Source: an uncultured Propionibacteriaceae bacterium (lineage in GTDB: Bacteria > Actinomycetota > Actinomycetes > Propionibacteriales > Propionibacteriaceae). Taken from it: a stretch of 17,935 bases of DNA. Shown piece after piece: positions 14,841-17,935 of the stretch. The DNA lies in the NCBI GenBank assembly GCA_938046585.1, contig CALIWR010000029.1:1-17935 (forward strand), in the 5' to 3' direction. Every line of letters starts with the position of its first letter. The stretch's first letter is position 1. Below the pieces are notes generated by a model. It ran no database searches, was not told where the DNA came from, and saw only the letters and a program-made list of their open reading frames with translations. The translations under genes and the position numbers were made by a program.

Positions 14841-15505
14841 TCGGGATACGGCTGTCCCGGGTGCTGTTCGGGATCCTGCTGCTGGTGGTCGGCGCCTGTC
14901 AGGCGACAGAGCCGCCCAGCCGCGAGACGATCGCCAGCCAGGACCAGTGGCGGCCCAGGAAACCGGTTCCGCGGGTCGAGATGTCCCCGCAGGACGTGGC
15001 TGCCGCGCGCCAGGACTACCTGACGATGTACGCCCAATCGCTGCAGCTGACCTCGGTTCCGTCAGTCCCGGCCGAACAGATCGGCTATCCCGAGGTCGTG
15101 GTACCGCTGCAGCAGCAGTATCTGACGGCGGCCGGTGTCGCCGCCCAGGTCGAACCCGACGGCTCGCTCCAGACCGACCAGGGCGCGGCCCAACGCTCGC
15201 CTGCGATCGCGACGGCCCTGTTCACCTGCACGGCCCGGTTCTTCCCCGACCCCCGCTGGAATCTTCAACCGACCCAGCCCCAGCTGGAACTCGTCTGGGA
15301 CTACACGCATCGATTCCTGATCCCCTGCCTGAGATCCCACCAGGTGCGGGTTCCTGACCCGCCGACCGAGCAACGCTGGGTGAAGAGCGGCGGCCGGGGC
15401 TGGGACTACCCCGACCTGTCAGGCAACCCTGACCGGGAGCAGATCATCCGCCATTGTCTGCCGACGGTCCCGTCGGCCTGGTACCTCGGTGACCGGCAGG
15501 AATAG
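14837..15505 (+). CDS. Predicted lipoprotein of unknown function
   Basis: This 222-residue exported protein has a basic n-region (MIGIRLSR), a hydrophobic core (VLFGILLLVV) and a lipobox VGAC with Cys21 as the lipidated residue, so it should be anchored to the outer face of the cytoplasmic membrane. The mature part is hydrophilic and Pro/Gln-rich. Three further cysteines sit in the C-terminal half (LFTCTARF, FLIPCLRSH, IIRHCLPTVP). The block from YTHRFLIPCLRSH through PDPPTEQRW to the late HCLP motif resembles a widespread uncharacterised actinobacterial lipoprotein pattern (a VPCL..G segment followed by a late CP..P motif), as far as I recall. Its start overlaps the preceding small membrane protein (ATGA). 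No enzymatic motif was found. It probably works with the flanking two-TM proteins, but this is inference from operon structure. Confidence 0.75.
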   Translation: MIGIRLSRVLFGILLLVVGACQATEPPSRETIASQDQWRPRKPVPRVEMSPQDVAAARQDYLTMYAQSLQLTSVPSVPAEQIGYPEVVVPLQQQYLTAAGVAAQVEPDGSLQTDQGAAQRSPAIATALFTCTARFFPDPRWNLQPTQPQLELVWDYTHRFLIPCLRSHQVRVPDPPTEQRWVKSGGRGWDYPDLSGNPDREQIIRHCLPTVPSAWYLGDRQE

Positions 15506-15540
15506 ATGATGGGCCGAGTGACGAGCGGAAAGGAGAAACC

Positions 15541-15822
15541 ATGCGTGGACTTCCATCCCTGGTGGCGGCGGGTCTGATCGGGATCGGTTTCCTGCTGAAC
15601 TGGTTCGGATCGCCGCGACAGTACGGTTCGAATGCTGAGGCGGCAGCCGCTGAGCATGTCGGGTGGATTGCCTCTGATGTGGGTCCAGGTCTGATCTTCC
15701 TGGGTCTGATGCTGCTGGCGCTGCAACTCGATCGGTGGTTGCGCGGCATCAGCCTACGACGGCCCGAACCCGAGGAATCCGTCGAGGACGACGCCGAATC
15801 GCCCGTCGACTGTGGGGCGTAG
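15541..15822 (+). CDS. Small two-TM membrane protein, paralogue B
   Basis: This 93-residue protein of unknown function has predicted helices at about 5-23 and 47-67 and a charged C-terminal tail that is first basic (RGISLRRPEP) then strongly acidic (EESVEDDAES). Helix 2 and the following LALQLDRWLRGISLRR match the same region of the protein at 14598-14840, so the pair arose by duplication. The tails differ: basic only in A, acidic-ended in B. ATG 15541 follows a strong AAAGGAG (15529-15535) at five bases. It lies 35 bp after the lipoprotein gene with no hairpin between, so it is probably in the same operon. Confidence 0.7.
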   Translation: MRGLPSLVAAGLIGIGFLLNWFGSPRQYGSNAEAAAAEHVGWIASDVGPGLIFLGLMLLALQLDRWLRGISLRRPEPEESVEDDAESPVDCGA

Positions 15823-15839
15823 GCTGCATCCGCGCAGCC
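15822..15839 (+). terminator. Hairpin overlapping the end of the small membrane-protein operon
   Basis: GGCTGC at 15822-15827, sharing the last base of the stop codon, pairs with GCAGCC at 15834-15839 across a 6-nt loop. There is no T-tract. It is the likely terminator of the 14.5-15.8 kb operon. Confidence 0.45.
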
Positions 15840-15884
15840 CGGCCTGACAGCCTCGGTGTTCTGGTCTTGGCGCGGCCGCGGCGA

Positions 15885-15890
15885 TAGGGT
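15885..15890 (+). promoter_or_regulatory. Candidate -10 box for the YezG-like gene
   Basis: TAGGGT at 15885-15890 fits the actinobacterial TANNNT -10 and lies 33 bp before ATG 15924. No good -35 is seen at 16-18 bp. A GAGAGGA-like ribosome binding site lies around 15909-15915. Confidence 0.35.
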
Positions 15891-15923
15891 CGTCATCGCC
15901 CGTCACCAGAGAGGACCTCGCCG

Positions 15924-16376
15924 ATGCCCGACCCTGCTCAGCAGAAGCTGCTGGATCAGATCGCCCGCGACCTGATCCAGCTGATGCCCGACGGGTTCGA
16001 CGCCGCGACCGCCCGGTTCCGGATCCTGACTACCCTGGGCCAGATCGAGGGGATCGCCAGCTGCGGCGACGGGACCACCTTGGTCTTCTCCGGCTTCGAC
16101 CAGTCCACCATCGACGCCTTGAAACAGCTACGGCAGCTGATGTACCGCCCCGGCGTCGGGACCTGGTTCTCCGGTTCGATCACGGTCACCCGCCGCGGCG
16201 CCAGCGACCCCCAGTTCTCGTACGACGACGAGCCCTGCTGGACCCGTGAGGTCACCGACGACGATTATGCCGCCGACCTGCAGGCCTTTCCCCGCGACCC
16301 GGGGCACATCCCGGCCTGGCTGGCCCGGCGGCTGCCCGTCGCAGCCTCCGGACCCGGCGGGCGCGGCCTGGCGTAG
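15924..16376 (+). CDS. YezG / DUF600-like immunity-family protein
   Basis: This 150-residue acidic cytosolic protein begins MPDPAQQKLLDQIARDLIQL. It carries the block MYRPGVGTWFSGSITVTRRG, then a FSYDDEP motif, then LQAFPRDPGHIPAWL near the end. The order (N-terminal helix, beta-rich core, YDDEP, F-P-R-D-P-x-x-I-P-x-WL) is the pattern I associate with the YezG/DUF600 immunity family, whose members neutralise LXG or other polymorphic nuclease toxins. The family call is from memory of motifs. No toxin gene lies next to it: the neighbours are an unrelated membrane/lipoprotein operon and metB. It may be an orphan immunity gene or have been recruited to another role. ATG 15924 has a GAGAGGA-type ribosome binding site. 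Confidence 0.6.
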   Translation: MPDPAQQKLLDQIARDLIQLMPDGFDAATARFRILTTLGQIEGIASCGDGTTLVFSGFDQSTIDALKQLRQLMYRPGVGTWFSGSITVTRRGASDPQFSYDDEPCWTREVTDDDYAADLQAFPRDPGHIPAWLARRLPVAASGPGGRGLA

Positions 16377-16377
16377 G

Positions 16378-16497
16378 TCACCTGGTGATCCGTCCCAGGG
16401 CCCAGGTGATGTCCTCAGGGGGTATCCGCCTCGCGGACCGGGGCGAGGCGGCCGGGGTGAAAGGCTACCCTGACCCGGCCAGCCCACCACGGAGGAG
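16378..16497 (+). promoter_or_regulatory. metB leader with two hairpins, -10 and ribosome binding site
   Basis: The 124-bp gap holds two hairpins. The first is TCACCTGG/CCAGGTGA (16378-16385 with 16402-16409, 16-nt loop), probably a terminator of the preceding gene. The second is CCGCCTCG/CGAGGCGG (16426-16433 with 16444-16451, 10-nt loop). TACCCT at 16466-16471 is a TANNNT -10. GGAGG at 16491-16495 is the metB ribosome binding site, five bases from ATG 16501. The second hairpin sits where a -35 would fall, so it might be an operator. A SAM riboswitch was looked for and not recognised. Confidence 0.4.
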
Positions 16498-16500
16498 ATC

Positions 16501-17664
16501 ATGCCCGACGGCCTGTCCCCGCTGACTCGCGCCACCCGAGCCGGCCTTGACTGGGACACCCAGCATCACGCGGTGGCGCCCCCGATCTACCTGACGACGA
16601 CCTACCGCTTCCCGCGGCTGGGGGAGTCACCCGGCCACGAGTACAGCCGGACCAGCAACCCGACCCGCAGCCTGCTCGCGGACACCCTGGCCGACCTGGA
16701 GGATGGGGCCGGGGCCGTGATCACCTGCAGCGGGATGGCGGCGGCGACCACCGTAGCCCAGGCCTTCGCCGGACCGGGCGCGCTGGTAGCGATCCCGCAC
16801 GACGCGTACGGGGGGACCTGGCGGCTCTTCGACGCGCTGGCCCGCAAGAGACAACTCGATCTGACCGTGGTGGACCTCGCCGATCCGGACGCGCTGGCGG
16901 CGTTGTGGCAGCGGCGCCCCGCGCTGGTCTGGGTGGAAAGCCCGTCCAATCCGCTGCTACGGATCGTCGACGTGGCGGCTCTCAGCGAGGCCGCCCACCA
17001 GGCCGGCGCGCTGGTCGTGGTCGACAACACCTTCCTGTCCCCGGCGCTGCAGCGCCCGATCCGGCTGGGCGCCGACATCGTGGTCCATTCCACGACGAAG
17101 TATCTGAACGGGCACGCCGACGTGCTGGGGGGTGCGGTGGTGGGCGCCACCAGCGAGATCGTCGACAGTCTGCGCTGGTGGGTGAACTGTCTTGGCACCC
17201 CGGGCGCCCCCTTCGACGCGTACCAGACGTTGCGCGGGATCCGGACCCTCGGCGTACGGATGCGGGCCCACGGTGAGAACGCCCAGGCTTTGGCCGAGTT
17301 AGCGGCCCAGCATCCGGCGGTCCGCCGCACCCACTACCCGGGGCTGGCGGACCATCCTGGTCATGACCTGGCCTGCCGTCAGCAGAGCGGCTTCGGCGGG
17401 GTGCTGTCCTTTGAACTGGCCGACCGGGCCGCGGTGGATCGGGCCCTGGACGGGCTGCGTTGCTTCTCGCTGGCCGAGTCGCTGGGCGGGGTGGAGAGTC
17501 TCGTCTGCCACCCGGCGACCATGACCCACGCCGCGATGCCGCCCGAGGTTCAGCAGGCGGCCGGGATCACCGACGCGATGTTGCGGCTCGCAGTCGGGAT
17601 CGAACAGCCCGAGGACCTGCTGGCTGATCTTCGGGCCGCCCTTGACCGGGCCGCCGCCGGCTGA
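16501..17664 (+). CDS. metB: Cystathionine gamma-synthase (Cys/Met metabolism PLP enzyme)
   Basis: This 387-residue cytosolic fold-type I PLP enzyme joins an activated homoserine ester to cysteine to give cystathionine, the transsulfuration entry to methionine. Seen: PPIYLTTTYRFP and YSRTSNPTR (48-56, phosphate and tetramer contacts), CSGMAA (76-81), Tyr103 in HDAYGGTWRLFDALA (stacks on PLP), VESPSNPLLRIVDVA, Asp175 in VVDNTFLSPALQRP, and the Schiff-base Lys200 in HSTTKYLNGH. The C-terminal half has FSLAESLGGVESLVCHPATMTHA. The close run of matches to E. coli MetB (SPSNPLLR.VD, DNTFLSPALQ.P, AESLGGVESL) favours gamma-synthase over gamma-lyase, although the two are hard to separate by sequence and some actinobacterial enzymes do both. 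ATG 16501 has GGAGG at five bases. Confidence 0.88.
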   Translation: MPDGLSPLTRATRAGLDWDTQHHAVAPPIYLTTTYRFPRLGESPGHEYSRTSNPTRSLLADTLADLEDGAGAVITCSGMAAATTVAQAFAGPGALVAIPHDAYGGTWRLFDALARKRQLDLTVVDLADPDALAALWQRRPALVWVESPSNPLLRIVDVAALSEAAHQAGALVVVDNTFLSPALQRPIRLGADIVVHSTTKYLNGHADVLGGAVVGATSEIVDSLRWWVNCLGTPGAPFDAYQTLRGIRTLGVRMRAHGENAQALAELAAQHPAVRRTHYPGLADHPGHDLACRQQSGFGGVLSFELADRAAVDRALDGLRCFSLAESLGGVESLVCHPATMTHAAMPPEVQQAAGITDAMLRLAVGIEQPEDLLADLRAALDRAAAG

Positions 17665-17688
17665 CAGACCGGTACGGACCCGGCCTGC

Positions 17689-17718
17689 GGCGGGGACACT
17701 AAGCGACACCGCCCCGCC
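17689..17718 (+). terminator. Hairpin after metB
   Basis: GGCGGGG at 17689-17695 pairs with CCCCGCC at 17712-17718 across a 16-nt loop, 25 bp past the metB stop. It is a plausible terminator for metB. It could instead belong to the structured minus-strand element that occupies the rest of this gap. Confidence 0.45.
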
Positions 17719-17855
17719 CTGGAAGCCATGGTTCTCCAGAACCGGGGTAGCGGTAGGAAGGTGAGTTTCTCTCGCCAGGCATGAGTCGTCTCCCACGACT
17801 TTCGTGGTGGCGAGGCCCATGGGTCTTTTCTGGTTCTGTTGTGGTCGTTGGTGGT
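17719..17855 (-). other. Highly structured non-coding region, possible mobile-element end or RNA
   Basis: Several inverted repeats crowd here: GGTTCT-CC-AGAACC at 17730-17743; CTCGCCA (17771-17777) with TGGCGAG (17808-17814); and within that, two mutually exclusive small stems, GTCGT/ACGAC (17785-17799) and CCACGA/TCGTGG (17793-17807). On the minus strand it lies directly downstream of the stop codon of a partial ORF, and ends in a TTCCAGGGCGGGG-type stretch that loosely recalls right ends of IS200/IS605 elements. It could be such an end, a small RNA, or an attenuating 3' UTR. Confidence 0.35.
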
Positions 17856-17933
17856 TCAGTCTGGGGAGATAGGGGAGTAAGGGAATAGGGTGCTGAAGTC
17901 GGCCATGAGGGTGTGGGGGGCGATGTCGGCGAG
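17856..17933 (-). CDS. C-terminal end of an unidentified minus-strand protein (partial)
   Basis: Reading leftward from the window edge, 25 codons stay open and end at TGA (17856-17858). The visible part includes LADIAPHTLMADFSTLF followed by a short Pro/Ser-rich end. The gene starts beyond the right edge. The C-terminus is too short to identify. The structured sequence directly downstream makes a transposase or TnpB-like protein possible, but no family motif is visible. Confidence 0.35.
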   Translation of the reverse strand, partial: LADIAPHTLMADFSTLFPYSPISPD

Positions 17934-17935
17934 GA

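Noticed and set aside
16377..16500. SAM riboswitch upstream of metB
   Set aside because: Two simple hairpins only. The core helices and junction of SAM-I or SAM-IV aptamers are not recognisable, and the -10 lies downstream of the hairpins.
17299..17820. 173-codon minus-strand ORF covering the metB 3' end and structured region
   Set aside because: Most of it is antisense to the conserved C-terminus of metB, and the first part lies in the hairpin-rich tract. It is probably not a real protein.

Overview
This is a high-GC actinobacterial chromosome segment. The strongest taxonomic clue is the mutA-mutB-meaB cluster. Its methylmalonyl-CoA mutase subunits read like those of propionic-acid bacteria: MutB is 720 residues, with Tyr81, Tyr235-His236 and His602 each offset by exactly 8 from the positions I recall for the P. 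freudenreichii enzyme. Other actinobacterial signs are the PhoP/TcrX-type two-component pair, a PASTA-tailed class A PBP, TANNNT-type -10 boxes and frequent GTG starts. A member of Propionibacteriaceae is the likely source. This is inference from remembered families, not a database result.

Layout. 1-1531: a hairpin, then an MFS transporter whose frame is intact except for two internal stop codons (pseudogene). 1808-3369: a two-gene ABC-2 exporter. 3499-4017: a DinB/DUF664-like protein, convergent with and overlapping the end of a sensor kinase. 3987-6714 (minus): doxX-like gene, then phoP-like regulator, then phoR-like kinase, with a near-perfect PhoP box between doxX and phoP. 6834-9173: divergent class A penicillin-binding protein. 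9312-14334: mutA-mutB-meaB joined by two GTGA overlaps, closed by a strong 13-bp hairpin. 14454-15822: a strong promoter, then a 29-codon ORF, a two-TM protein, a lipoprotein and a second, paralogous two-TM protein. 15924-16376: a YezG/DUF600-like protein. 16501-17664: metB. 17665-17935: a highly structured non-coding stretch and the C-terminal end of an unidentified minus-strand ORF that runs off the window.

How genes work together. MutAB isomerises succinyl-CoA and (R)-methylmalonyl-CoA with adenosylcobalamin. MeaB is the GTPase that protects and reloads the mutase. MetB makes cystathionine for methionine synthesis. The PhoPR-like pair sits beside envelope genes (DoxX, PBP) and probably autoregulates. 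The 14.5-15.8 kb cluster is the least explained unit: a small envelope module in which two related membrane proteins flank an uncharacterised lipoprotein. No complete mobile element, CRISPR array, tRNA or rRNA was seen.
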